A stretch of DNA of 38,549 nt from Nitrospiraceae bacterium (GCA_003153275.1 PLXX01000126.1:13985-52533), one strand, 5' to 3'; shown: positions 22,976 to 32,056, counted from the first letter of the stretch. A program made the numbers and translations. The notes: generated from the sequence alone by a model not told the origin.

Positions 22976-25687
22976 TCATTCGAATGCCTGGGCGGAAAAT
23001 AATATACGCGCATCAACAACGGCACACCCGTTTCCTTTGTCGAAGACCATGAGCGGATTTATTTCCATCTCCGAAATCTCGGGAAAATCTTCTATCATTG
23101 CCGAAAATCTGAGTAGAATTTCCCTGAGGGCATCCAGATCCTTTGGTGTGCTCCCACGCCAGCCAGTAAGGAGGGGAAGGCTCTTAAGCTGAGCGAGCAT
23201 TACATCCGGATCCTTATCAGTCAGGGGGTGCAGGGCAAAGGCAACATCCTTGTTCAGCTCGACGTACACACCTCCCATGCCGACCATGACAAGCGGTCCG
23301 AATACAGGGTCATGGGACATGCCGACAATGGCCTCCTGCCCGCTCTTAAGCATAGGCTGTACAACAACCCCTTCGAAAGCAGCGCTGTGGCCGGCCTCTT
23401 CAAGAAGGTGGGCCCTGATAGCGGCAAACGCCTCTTCAGCCTCTGCCTTATTCTGAATGTTAAGGACAATTCCTCCTACGTCAGTCTTATGGATAATGGT
23501 TGACGAGCGGAGCTTCATGACAACAGGAAAGCCAATATTGCCGGCAGCTTCTGCTGCTTCCGATGCACTATCGGCATGTCGTATATCCACGACCGGAATG
23601 CCATATTCCTTCAGCAGTCCGGCGGCAACCTCCTGCTGCAGCCAGCCTCCGTTCTTCATGTCGGCATTCCGACTTATGAGATAACGCCGAGCCCTCTCCT
23701 CACTGATATCCGCAAACACAACAGATTTGCCCATATCAAGTTTTCTGTACTGGGCATGAGGCCACGCGCGTGAAAGAGCCTTTACCGCATCCTCAGGGAA
23801 GACATACAAGGGGATGATCCTGCCATCGTCAAGCGTTAATCTGACGGCGGAGGTCTCTGACATCATGAAACACGCGAGCACCGGCTTATCTCCCCGGTAG
23901 TCCTCCAGAGCCCTTCTTATGCCTGCGGCCACCTCCTCGGGTGCCCTCAGCGGTATATTGATAACAATGATGCTGTCTATCTCCTCTGCATCAAGGAGCA
24001 CGTTCAGCGCCTTTTCAAAGTGTTCGCCCGGTGCGGAGGCGATCATGTCGACGGGGTTGGCGACGGCTGCCTCTTTCGGAAGAAAGGCAGAAAGCTTCTG
24101 CTGCGTCCTGGCAGAAAGCGGCGGAACAGCGAGCCCCCACCCGATGGCAGCATCGGCCGCAATGACACCGGGTCCACCCGCATTGGTGAGAATTGCTACG
24201 TTCGGGCCCAGGGGAAGTGGCTGATGGGCCAGGCCCTTTGCGACATTGAACATTTCTTCTATGGTATCGACCCGTATGATGCCTGCTTTTCTGAATAGAA
24301 CATCTACTGCAACATCCGACGCAGCCAGGGCGCCTGTATGAGAACTGGCCGCTCTGCTTCCCGCCTCACTTCGCCCGGATTTTACGGCAATGATCGGTTT
24401 TTTGCGTGAAATGCGTCGCGATATACGGCTGAATCTTCTCGTATTGCCAAAGGTTTCAAGGTAAAGGAGTATGACCCTGGTGTTTTCATCGTCCTCCCAG
24501 AACTCCAGCAGGTCATTCGACGATATGTCAACGCGGTTGCCGATGCTTGCAAAATGGGCTATGCCGAGGTTGTTGTTCTTTGCATAGTCCAGCAGCGCCA
24601 GGCCCAGTGCTCCGCTGTGGGTCCCGATGCTCAGGGTCCCACGGGGCGGGTATGCAGGAGCAAAGGTTGCATTTAAATTCACGTGGGGATCTGTATTCAT
24701 AATGCCGAGGCAATTGGGACCTATGCAACGCATGCCGTATGAAAATACTTTCTCCCTGAGAAGCCGCTGCCGCTCGCTTCCCTCATCCCCAGCCTCTGAA
24801 AAACCGGCAGATATGACCAGCACCCCCCAGACCCCCCTTTTGCCGCACTGATCAACAACATCGAGCACCATTTTTGCGGGGACAACGATGACAACGAGAT
24901 CAACGTTTCCCGGGACTTCGGCAATCGTCGGATAACAGAGTACGCCGTTTATCGACGCTGCGTTAGGGTTGACCGGAAAAACTGTCCCACTGAAGTTGCT
25001 GTAAAGAAGATTGCGAAAGACCTTGCCTCCGACGCTATCAGTGTCGCGGGATGCACCGACGACCACAACGCTCTTGGGGTATACAATCCTCCGCATGCCG
25101 GCAGAACGGGCTATATGTTCACGACGCTCCTGCCGTTTTGAAAACTCTTCCTGTTCCTCAAGGTCAAAGATAATCTCATACCTGCCTTCGTTGACCCTCT
25201 TCGTCAGCTTGAACCCGCTCTCCTCAAACGCGTTGAGCATACGGGTGTTTTCAGGAAGCACGTGGGCCACAAATTTTCTGATCTTATATTTGCCTGCGGT
25301 CTGCGCGAGTCTTTCGAGCAGCGCGGTGCCGATGCCCTGGGCCTGGATGTTGTCTTCTACAGCAAAGGCTATTTCCGCAGATCTTTTGTCGGTTTCAAGA
25401 AACCACCTGCCAACCGCACGGATATTTTCATCATCCCCCTCACCGCTGAGCCCGACATACGCATACATATCGGGGGGATTTATCTCCGTAAAATAATCCA
25501 GTTCCTGGTCGGTGATATGGGCCTTTGTATAACCAAACCGAAAATACCGGGTCTGAGGGCTCATCCGGTAGAAGAAATCTCTCAGTTTTTCCTTGTCGTC
25601 AGCTACGATCGGCCTGACTTTAAACGTATGTCCATCTTTCAGTATGACCCTTATGACTTCAGGAATATCTGTTGCTTTTATCTGCAT
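22976..25687 (-). CDS. GNAT acetyltransferase / ADP-forming acyl-CoA synthetase fusion
   Basis: The 903-residue protein has, in order, a GNAT domain (about 17-170, with QAQGIGTALLERLAQ for acyl-CoA binding), a CoA-binding Rossmann domain (about 205-300, VVVGASRDTDSVG), the ligase domains with the phospho-histidine motif SSHTGALAASD (H450), and an ATP-grasp domain (about 660-900). Relatives include the protein lysine acetyltransferase Pat and true ADP-forming acyl-CoA synthetases. The GNAT-first order is the reverse of Salmonella Pat. H450 is retained, so the ligase part could be catalytic. The ATG at 25687 has an AAAGGTGG site. It lies 13 bases after the adjacent CBS gene, so the three minus-strand genes form an operon. 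Confidence 0.9.
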   Translation of the reverse strand: MQIKATDIPEVIRVILKDGHTFKVRPIVADDKEKLRDFFYRMSPQTRYFRFGYTKAHITDQELDYFTEINPPDMYAYVGLSGEGDDENIRAVGRWFLETDKRSAEIAFAVEDNIQAQGIGTALLERLAQTAGKYKIRKFVAHVLPENTRMLNAFEESGFKLTKRVNEGRYEIIFDLEEQEEFSKRQERREHIARSAGMRRIVYPKSVVVVGASRDTDSVGGKVFRNLLYSNFSGTVFPVNPNAASINGVLCYPTIAEVPGNVDLVVIVVPAKMVLDVVDQCGKRGVWGVLVISAGFSEAGDEGSERQRLLREKVFSYGMRCIGPNCLGIMNTDPHVNLNATFAPAYPPRGTLSIGTHSGALGLALLDYAKNNNLGIAHFASIGNRVDISSNDLLEFWEDDENTRVILLYLETFGNTRRFSRISRRISRKKPIIAVKSGRSEAGSRAASSHTGALAASDVAVDVLFRKAGIIRVDTIEEMFNVAKGLAHQPLPLGPNVAILTNAGGPGVIAADAAIGWGLAVPPLSARTQQKLSAFLPKEAAVANPVDMIASAPGEHFEKALNVLLDAEEIDSIIVINIPLRAPEEVAAGIRRALEDYRGDKPVLACFMMSETSAVRLTLDDGRIIPLYVFPEDAVKALSRAWPHAQYRKLDMGKSVVFADISEERARRYLISRNADMKNGGWLQQEVAAGLLKEYGIPVVDIRHADSASEAAEAAGNIGFPVVMKLRSSTIIHKTDVGGIVLNIQNKAEAEEAFAAIRAHLLEEAGHSAAFEGVVVQPMLKSGQEAIVGMSHDPVFGPLVMVGMGGVYVELNKDVAFALHPLTDKDPDVMLAQLKSLPLLTGWRGSTPKDLDALREILLRFSAMIEDFPEISEMEINPLMVFDKGNGCAVVDARILFSAQAFE

Positions 25688-25700
25688 AATCCGCCACCTT

Positions 25701-26129
25701 TCATAGTACTTCTCCACCTAATCTGAGCAGTTGCTCGAAATGTCCTGCTTCAAGCCCTGCCATATACTGTACGATGTCAAAGCTCGTCAGTATACCGACA
25801 GGCCACTTTGTTCCCACATGCGGGTCCACAATAATGAGATGATAGTATTTCGATCGAATCATAAACTCTATCGCCTTCTCAACCGGCCACTGGGGATCGA
25901 CTTCAATCCGATACGGCCGCATGATATCCTGGGCCTTCTTATTGCTGAGATTCTCACCGTAGTGAAAAAGCAGTTCCCGATACGTTATGATCCCCCATAC
26001 CTCTCCCCCTTCGTTGACCACAACGACCGAACGAAAATGATTATCGTCCATCATCCTGGCTACATCATAGACACTGTCATCGGCCAGGCAGGAAATGACC
26101 CCTTTATGCATAAGGTCGCAAACTCTCAT
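25701..26129 (-). CDS. CBS-pair protein 1
   Basis: The 142-residue protein is a stand-alone tandem of two CBS motifs: DLMHKGVISCLADDSVYDV to VWGIITYRELL (about 5-56) and DIMRPYRIEVDPQWPV to VGILTSFDIVQYM (about 68-124). CBS pairs bind adenine nucleotides or SAM and transmit energy or methyl status. No enzyme domain is attached. It overlaps CBS protein 2 by four bases and precedes the GNAT fusion by 13 bases, so it probably regulates or senses for that enzyme. AcuB of Bacillus is also a CBS protein encoded beside an acetyltransferase; that comparison is by architecture only. Confidence 0.88.
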   Translation of the reverse strand: MRVCDLMHKGVISCLADDSVYDVARMMDDNHFRSVVVVNEGGEVWGIITYRELLFHYGENLSNKKAQDIMRPYRIEVDPQWPVEKAIEFMIRSKYYHLIIVDPHVGTKWPVGILTSFDIVQYMAGLEAGHFEQLLRLGGEVL

Positions 26130-26539
26130 GATACCGCCCCCTGTTCCTGCTCCTCTGCCATATACGCGATAATATCACTGGCGAATAACATGCCAATCAC
26201 CGCCCTGCTCCCTGCTTTGTCGGAAACAACAATCAGATGTTCAACCCCTTCCCGTGACATCAGCGTCACCGCATCCCTGAGCGGCGTGCTCAGGGTAACC
26301 GTTGTAATACTATCCCGGGTGATGATGTCCTTTGCCTTTGCCGTTCCGAAATCTTTCCCGAAGGCATTGATCATGGTGTCGGATGAAATGAAACCCACGA
26401 CCTCACGGTTGTTGTTCAGGACCACACAATATCTGATCCTGTTCACAACCATGATCTGGGCGACAAAATGAAGGGTGGTCTCCTCATTGCAGGTAATGGC
26501 TCCACGGCGGATGCACTGCGCAACTCGTTCCCTGTTCAC
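26126..26539 (-). CDS. CBS-pair protein 2
   Basis: The 137-residue protein has two CBS motifs: ITCNEETTLHFVAQIM to VGFISSDTMINAFG and DIITRDSITTVTLSTPLRDA to IGMLFASDIIAYMAEE. It is related to but clearly different from the adjacent CBS protein, suggesting an old duplication or a heteromeric pair. I chose the GTG at 26539 because AAAGGAGA sits six bases before it; the ATG at 26563 has none. It is the first gene of the CBS-CBS-GNAT run and lies divergent from the radical SAM gene. Confidence 0.85.
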   Translation of the reverse strand: MNRERVAQCIRRGAITCNEETTLHFVAQIMVVNRIRYCVVLNNNREVVGFISSDTMINAFGKDFGTAKAKDIITRDSITTVTLSTPLRDAVTLMSREGVEHLIVVSDKAGSRAVIGMLFASDIIAYMAEEQEQGAVS

Positions 26540-26545
26540 GTAAGC

Positions 26546-26553
26546 TCTCCTTT
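26546..26553 (-). promoter_or_regulatory. Ribosome binding site fixing the CBS protein 2 start
   Basis: The minus strand reads AAAGGAGA with six bases to the GTG at 26539. It lies inside the frame of the alternative longer start at 26563, which it argues against. Confidence 0.65.
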
Positions 26554-26715
26554 GCAGACTCATACAGCATCGCGACAGTCCTGCATGCTCTTCCCTGTCT
26601 CATTGTAGCATACACCGATACGCGTGTAACGTCTCCGGTATCCAAAATATCCGCTATGTCGAACACATGAGATCTGTATAACAGTTGTTTGGTTATGCAA
26701 AACACTACCTAAAGA

Positions 26716-26739
26716 TGTATACAGTGATGTATACTGTGA
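26716..26739 (+). promoter_or_regulatory. Tandem 12-bp repeat / operator-like site before the radical SAM gene
   Basis: Two adjacent 12-mers, TGTATACAGTGA and TGTATACTGTGA, differ at one base. They also contain the inverted pair ACAGT and ACTGT around a seven-base centre, and each contains the palindrome GTATAC. The second copy includes TATACT, a possible -10. The site lies in the 246-base gap between the divergent CBS protein 2 and radical SAM genes and could control either or both. No regulator is identified. Confidence 0.5.
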
Positions 26740-26785
26740 CTATGAAACCCGGCGATGCAAAGAAAATTCGCTGCGCAGGCATTTG

Positions 26786-28321
26786 ATGAAAGTTCTTCTT
26801 GTATATCCGGAGTACCCGGATACCTTCTGGAGTTTTTCTTACGCCCTGAAGTTTATTTCAAAAAAAGCGGCCTATCCCCCACTTGGGCTGCTGACCATCG
26901 CTGCAATGCTTCCTGGGAAATGGGACAAGAAGCTCGTGGATATGAATGTCCGGGAACTGAAAGATAAGGACCTCCTGTGGGCCGACTATGTCTTTATAAG
27001 CGCCATGTCCATTCAAAAAGAATCGGTGAACAATGTGCTCAAAAGGTGTTCTGACATCGGCGTCAGGGTTGTGGCCGGAGGCCCTCTTTTTACCAATGAT
27101 CCCGAGGAATTCAGTGATGTGGATCATTTGGTGCTCAATGAGGCGGAGATTACTCTTCTACCTTTTCTCAGAGATCTGGAGGCGGGCAGTCCCCGTCGTA
27201 TTTACGCTTCCCTTGAGAAGGCGGACCTGACAACAACGCCTATCCCTCTGTGGGAACTCATAGACATGAATCAGTATTCCTGCATGAACATCCAGTACTC
27301 CAGAGGGTGCCCTTTTGACTGCGAATTCTGCAACATCACATCTCTCTTCGGCCGGATTCCCAGGACAAAGTCCGCTGGACAGGTAATTGCAGAACTGGAG
27401 AAGATATACTCCCTTGGCTGGAGAGAAGGGGTCTTCTTTGTGGACGATAATTTCATCGGCAACAAGGGCAAACTGAAAAAGGAGATACTGCCTGCGCTCA
27501 TTCAATGGATGGAGCTTAGAAATAATCCCTTTTATTTTTCGACCGAGGCCTCAATCAATCTGTCGGACGACGAGGAACTCATGGGAATGATGACGCAGGC
27601 CGAATTCATTGCGGTCTTTGTCGGAATAGAGACTCCGCACGAGGAAAGCCTTATTGAATGCACGAAGACACAGAACAGGAACCGTGACCTCATTGCCAGC
27701 GTTAAGAAGATACAAGACTTCGGACTTGAGGTGCAGGCCGGGTTTATTGTAGGCTTTGACCAGGACCCTGCCTCCATCTTCGATAAGATGATAGCGTTCA
27801 TTCAGGAAAGCGGGATTGTGACAGCCATGGTGGGGCTCTTGAATGCGCCTCGCGGCACGAAGTTGTATGAACGACTGGTAAGGGAGAACAGACTGCTGAA
27901 GACGTCCACCGGTGACAACACGGACCTTTCTGTGAATTTCATTCCGAAAATGAGTTATGAAAAGCTGCTCAGCGGTTACCGGGAAATTATCGAGACCATT
28001 TATTCTCCGAAACATTATTATCTAAGAGTCAAAAGATTTATGAAGGATTTCAGACCTATGCAGAAAAAGGTGATCCAGATGCGATACAGCTATTGGAAGG
28101 CCGGATTAAAAGCTATGTTTCTCCTTGGGATCATCGGAAAAGAGCGCTTCTATTACTGGAAGCTCGTCTTCTGGTCTCTCTTCAGGAGACCCAAACTCTT
28201 ACCGATGGCTATAACCTTTTCGATTTACGGCTATCATTTCAGAAAGATATTCGAACAGCATTTCAGGATGGCTGACGAACAAGGCAGAGACCCGCTAAAT
28301 CCGGCGTCAGAACTTCGGTAA
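26786..28321 (+). CDS. B12-binding radical SAM protein, DUF4070 type
   Basis: The protein has about 511 residues: an N-terminal cobalamin-binding-like domain (about 1-150, VLLVYPEYPDTFWSF, KKLVDMNVREL), a radical SAM barrel with CPFDCEFCNI supplying the three cluster cysteines, and a C-terminal DUF4070-type helical extension beginning near RGTKLYERL. Hopanoid C2-methylase HpnP has this architecture, but many family members have other unknown substrates, so methylation of a lipid or other carbon centre is only a possibility. The frame opens at a TTG (26783) directly followed by ATG (26786). I prefer the ATG. No strong ribosome binding site is seen. The basic, aromatic tail (about 410-490) might associate with membranes. 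Confidence 0.85.
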   Translation: MKVLLVYPEYPDTFWSFSYALKFISKKAAYPPLGLLTIAAMLPGKWDKKLVDMNVRELKDKDLLWADYVFISAMSIQKESVNNVLKRCSDIGVRVVAGGPLFTNDPEEFSDVDHLVLNEAEITLLPFLRDLEAGSPRRIYASLEKADLTTTPIPLWELIDMNQYSCMNIQYSRGCPFDCEFCNITSLFGRIPRTKSAGQVIAELEKIYSLGWREGVFFVDDNFIGNKGKLKKEILPALIQWMELRNNPFYFSTEASINLSDDEELMGMMTQAEFIAVFVGIETPHEESLIECTKTQNRNRDLIASVKKIQDFGLEVQAGFIVGFDQDPASIFDKMIAFIQESGIVTAMVGLLNAPRGTKLYERLVRENRLLKTSTGDNTDLSVNFIPKMSYEKLLSGYREIIETIYSPKHYYLRVKRFMKDFRPMQKKVIQMRYSYWKAGLKAMFLLGIIGKERFYYWKLVFWSLFRRPKLLPMAITFSIYGYHFRKIFEQHFRMADEQGRDPLNPASELR

Positions 28322-28440
28322 CTATGTTTCTGTCGCCGCAATAATCAAAAACCCATTCTCAACTGCAGACAAAGAGATGCGAGTCTGGCCAGATGGATAA
28401 CTATATTCCCCAATTTAACACCTTTTTAACTTCAGACCCC

Positions 28441-28902
28441 TCACCGCCCCCTGAATATTTCCTCCAGCGTCTCCAACATGCCGTCCCTGTGAGTCGCGGG
28501 CCAGTAAATTTTTTTGCATCCCGAACATGTCCGGAAGGAACCCTGGGTCTTATAGACATATTCTGGCACGGCATCCATGATTTGTTCCTTGTCGACCTCT
28601 GTCAGTGGAATGTTGCATTCGATGCAGCGTGTCAGGAGATTTTGATACGGGTCTATGAAAAACTGCCTTGTCACCTGTTTCAGCTGGTCCTTGTAGCTGT
28701 TCCCCTCTACCAGAAAGAAGTTCCCTTTTGCCTTTCTCCTTTTTATGAGTAGGGTATCTCTAGTAAGGATTAATCTGCCCTCTCTCAATGCACGATTAAC
28801 CAGTTCCCCGTCTTCAATCTTGTGAGAATAGGCAACATCGCATCCTATGGCCCTCATCCATTTGGCGAGCCGTCCAAGCATGGCGTCCGCAATGAACTTC
28901 AT
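28441..28902 (-). CDS. Mut7-C RNase-domain protein with zinc ribbon
   Basis: The 153-residue protein starts KFIADAMLGRLAKWMRAIGC, the acidic first motif of the Mut7-C PIN-like nuclease domain, followed by LILTRDTLLIKRR. Its C-terminal half carries CIECN and CSGCKK pairs, a zinc ribbon typical of the family. It is presumed to be an RNase, but bacterial members are uncharacterised as far as I know. It begins 16 bases after the deacetylase gene and is probably co-transcribed with it. It converges with the radical SAM gene across a 119-base gap that shows no clear terminator. Confidence 0.83.
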   Translation of the reverse strand: MKFIADAMLGRLAKWMRAIGCDVAYSHKIEDGELVNRALREGRLILTRDTLLIKRRKAKGNFFLVEGNSYKDQLKQVTRQFFIDPYQNLLTRCIECNIPLTEVDKEQIMDAVPEYVYKTQGSFRTCSGCKKIYWPATHRDGMLETLEEIFRGR

Positions 28903-28918
28903 TTGGTTGGGGTGGCTT

Positions 28919-30061
28919 TCATGTCTGCAGCATTTGCGGCTTAATCAGCGGAAACACTTTTTCCCTGATCCTGGCTACGACCCTTCCGACTTCGTCCCTC
29001 ATCATCTTCTTCCTCGACCCCTGTTCCCGGTACTCCTCGTCCCTGAGCTTCCGGCTCCGGAACCCATCGAGTGGATACTGTTCGAGAAACGTATCTGGCA
29101 GCTCATCCGGCAGACTGACGTTATTCATGATCGCCCAGGCAAGTGTCCAGGCCCTGGCCACGTTTGTTATCTCATACCCTCCTCCTCCGAGTGCTATCCA
29201 CCTGGGTGAGAGCGCTTTCATCTTTCCGACCACTTCGCAAAAACCGTTCGTCGTGTAGTTCAGGTGTGTGAGCGGGTCAGTGCGGAATGAATCAACACCG
29301 AGCTGTCCCACAACGATGTCCGGCCTGAACCTTTCAATCAGCGGTGGACCGACCTCGTTGAAGGCATAAACAAAAAGCTCGTCGTCGGCATCAGGAGGCA
29401 TAGGGATGTTCACAGAATAGCCCCTCCCCTCTCCTTCGCCAAGGTCGTCTTCAAAGCCTGTCCCGGGGAAGAGGTATTTGCCGGATTCGTGGAGCGATAT
29501 CGTCAGCGCCCTGTCGTCACGGTAGAACGCATCCTGCACGCCGTCTCCGTGATGCGCATCGATATCGATATAGGCCACCCTTCTGCCCTTTCCGAGAAGA
29601 GTGGAGATGACGATAACCGGGTCGTTGATATAGCAGAACCCGGAGGCCCGGGAGGCTAGGGCATGGTGGAGGCCCCCCGCAATATTGAAAGCGATCGGTA
29701 CCTCGCCGCTGTCGACGAGCATGGCAGCCTGAAGCGACGCGCCGGCCACGAGCTTCGCCCCTTCGAAGACCCCTTTAAAGACGGGGTTGTCTCCGGAGCC
29801 GAGACCATAGCGCTCTTCCCCTGGTATCATGAGCCCGCTGTCAGCGGCCTTCAGTACGTCGATATAATCCCGTGTGTGATAGAGGAGCAGGTCGTCTTCT
29901 GACCCCGGTTTTGCCTCGACTACATGGACATCCTCGAGCGAAAGGAGTCCGTAAGCCTTTATCAGCTCATACGTGAGCTTGAGTCTTAAAGGATTAAGCG
30001 GATGCTCAGGCCCGTAGTCAAACTTCTCGAAGTCGTCGGAGTAAATAAAAGCGTTCTTCAT
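28919..30061 (-). CDS. acuC: Histone deacetylase-family protein, AcuC type
   Basis: The 380-residue enzyme would remove acetyl groups from lysines in proteins such as acetyl-CoA synthetase. The class I HDAC residues are visible: GPEHPLNPLR near the start, the catalytic histidines in AGGLHHA, zinc ligands in DIDAHHGDG and GVDSFRTDPL, and the tyrosine in GGGGYEI. The length is close to Bacillus AcuC. A C-terminal charged extension of about 60 residues is present. I start it at the ATG at 30061, not the TTG at 30070. No strong ribosome binding site is seen. It lies about 3.2 kb from the GNAT fusion and CBS genes on the same strand. Confidence 0.88.
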   Translation of the reverse strand: MKNAFIYSDDFEKFDYGPEHPLNPLRLKLTYELIKAYGLLSLEDVHVVEAKPGSEDDLLLYHTRDYIDVLKAADSGLMIPGEERYGLGSGDNPVFKGVFEGAKLVAGASLQAAMLVDSGEVPIAFNIAGGLHHALASRASGFCYINDPVIVISTLLGKGRRVAYIDIDAHHGDGVQDAFYRDDRALTISLHESGKYLFPGTGFEDDLGEGEGRGYSVNIPMPPDADDELFVYAFNEVGPPLIERFRPDIVVGQLGVDSFRTDPLTHLNYTTNGFCEVVGKMKALSPRWIALGGGGYEITNVARAWTLAWAIMNNVSLPDELPDTFLEQYPLDGFRSRKLRDEEYREQGSRKKMMRDEVGRVVARIREKVFPLIKPQMLQT

Positions 30062-30130
30062 ATTTTTCAAAGTATATGAGGAAACAGCGGGAAATGGAAG
30101 GAGCTCAGTCTCTTAAGACGTGAGCCGTCC

Positions 30131-32056
30131 TCACCCCTGCAAAGATAAAAAAATCTTCAGGACATCAGGGTCGAAGGCTTTGCCCCCAAGCTTGCTGATA
30201 TAATCGAGGGCGTATTCCCTCGTATATGCGGGCCGATAGGGTCGGATGGAACAGAGGGCGTCCCACACGTCCGCAATGGTAAAAATACGGGCTGCCAAGG
30301 GAATCTCCTCTCCCTTCAATCCACGCGGGTATCCACTGCCGTCCCACTTTTCGTGGTGACAATAAGGGATATCCAGAGCCGGCCTGAGATAATTGATTGG
30401 GAAAAGCATTTCGTAGGCATAGACAGGATGCATTTTCATTATCTCCCATTCCTGCTCATTAAGAGGGGTCTCCTTCAGCAGAATGTTGTCCGGCACACCC
30501 AATTTCCCGATGTCGTGCAACAAAGCGCCGCGCCTCATATGAACAACTTCAGATGCACTTACGCCCATGGCGCTGGTCATGCTCACAGCAAGCTCGGTCA
30601 CGCGCCTTGAATGTCCCTCGGTTTGCTTGTCCCTGAGATCCAGGGCGCGGGACCAGCCGGCTAGAGTCATGTCATAGGCCAAGACAAGCTCGATGTTTGT
30701 GCGATGAAGATCATTAAACATGCCTGCATTATCTATAGCGATCGCCGCCTGGGCTGCGAGTGCTTCAACAAAGTCCAGCCATTCTGGTTCAGGTTCTTTA
30801 TGCGGTCGGTGAAAAATCTCAAGGGTGCCTTTTATTTGCCCTTTCGAAATAAGAGGCAGACCAAAATATGATGTAAATTTTTCTTCCTCGAAATAGAGAA
30901 GCCTGTTGCTTTCCTCCTGCACGGCCTTCAGGTCAGGGAGTATGACAGGACTACGCTCAAGGGCAATCCGTCCGGCAAGGCCTTCTCCAATTTTCATCCT
31001 GATATCCCTTATTGCGCCGGAAATGAAACCCCTGCTTCCCGCGTATTCCAGGGTCAACGTAAGGGGGTGAAGGGTCATAATCAGGGCCGCATGAACATCC
31101 AAATAAGCCATGAGATAATTCAGCAAAACATTCAGCGTAACCTTCGAATCAAGGCTGGAGAGGATCACAGAATCGATATCCCTCAGGATCTTGAGCCGTT
31201 CCAATTGCCGCCTTATCTGCTCCTCTGACCGCTTGCGTTCTGTAATATCCTCACAGGTGGTCACCACTCCGATAGGTTCTCCGGTCTGGCTCTTCACCAC
31301 ATCGGACATAAGCTGCACCGGCAAGACCGTGCCGTCTTTACGGAGGTTGACACATTCCCGTCTCCAGCTTTTGATTTCTGCAAGGCTCTCCGGGGTCCCG
31401 GTTTTCCAGAGTTCACGGGGAGCAAGCATCCTCACCTCACTGTTAAGCAATTCTTCCACCGAATAGCCGTGCATATTCGCCTCTGCCGGATTTGTATAGA
31501 GGATTCTGCCTTCAGTGTCACTAATGGTCACGCCAAGCTGCATAGTTTCCACAGCCTTTTTCAGAGAAAGGAGTTCTTTCTCCGCTTTTTTCTCTGCAGT
31601 TATGTCACGAGAAACCACAACAACATGGGTGACAGCGTCGCCTGTATGATAGGGGTAATAGGTTACATCCATATTTCTCACGCCTATTCCGGCGAATTTG
31701 AAACTTGCCTGGTAATTGACCTCGGCCCCTAGAAGGCACCTGTCCAGGTGACCTTTTATGATCTTTTGAAAGATCGTATCCCCCCATATCTCAGCTACCG
31801 ACCCGCCGATAATCTCTTCCTTCTTTTTGTTGTGGGCTGCGCAGTATATATTATTTACGGCAACATGCCTGTAGTCTGAATCTATCACACTCACGAATTC
31901 CCTTGACGCATTGACAATGAACTCGAAGCCTTCCCCTTTTTCACCCTGTGTTTTGAGTTCACCGAGGCTCTTTTCCAGGTCGGCGATTCGCGATCGAAGG
32001 ATATGCGCCTTTTCAAGAAGTTGTTCTTTGGTTTCTGTCGTATTATGGTCTTTCAT
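30131..32056 (-). CDS. PAS-PAS-GAF-HD-GYP phosphodiesterase
   Basis: The 641-residue protein has an N-terminal coiled-coil (about 8-38), PAS (about 45-160), a second PAS (about 165-280), GAF (about 290-450) and a C-terminal HD-GYP domain. The catalytic HD pair is H514-D515 in LLHDIGKLGVPD, and the signature HHEKWDGSGYPRGLKGEEIP follows. HD-GYP enzymes degrade cyclic di-GMP. No membrane segments are seen, so the signal is cytoplasmic. It lies 69 bases upstream of the deacetylase gene on the same strand but with no overlap; co-transcription is possible. The ATG has no clear ribosome binding site. Confidence 0.9.
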   Translation of the reverse strand: MKDHNTTETKEQLLEKAHILRSRIADLEKSLGELKTQGEKGEGFEFIVNASREFVSVIDSDYRHVAVNNIYCAAHNKKKEEIIGGSVAEIWGDTIFQKIIKGHLDRCLLGAEVNYQASFKFAGIGVRNMDVTYYPYHTGDAVTHVVVVSRDITAEKKAEKELLSLKKAVETMQLGVTISDTEGRILYTNPAEANMHGYSVEELLNSEVRMLAPRELWKTGTPESLAEIKSWRRECVNLRKDGTVLPVQLMSDVVKSQTGEPIGVVTTCEDITERKRSEEQIRRQLERLKILRDIDSVILSSLDSKVTLNVLLNYLMAYLDVHAALIMTLHPLTLTLEYAGSRGFISGAIRDIRMKIGEGLAGRIALERSPVILPDLKAVQEESNRLLYFEEEKFTSYFGLPLISKGQIKGTLEIFHRPHKEPEPEWLDFVEALAAQAAIAIDNAGMFNDLHRTNIELVLAYDMTLAGWSRALDLRDKQTEGHSRRVTELAVSMTSAMGVSASEVVHMRRGALLHDIGKLGVPDNILLKETPLNEQEWEIMKMHPVYAYEMLFPINYLRPALDIPYCHHEKWDGSGYPRGLKGEEIPLAARIFTIADVWDALCSIRPYRPAYTREYALDYISKLGGKAFDPDVLKIFLSLQG

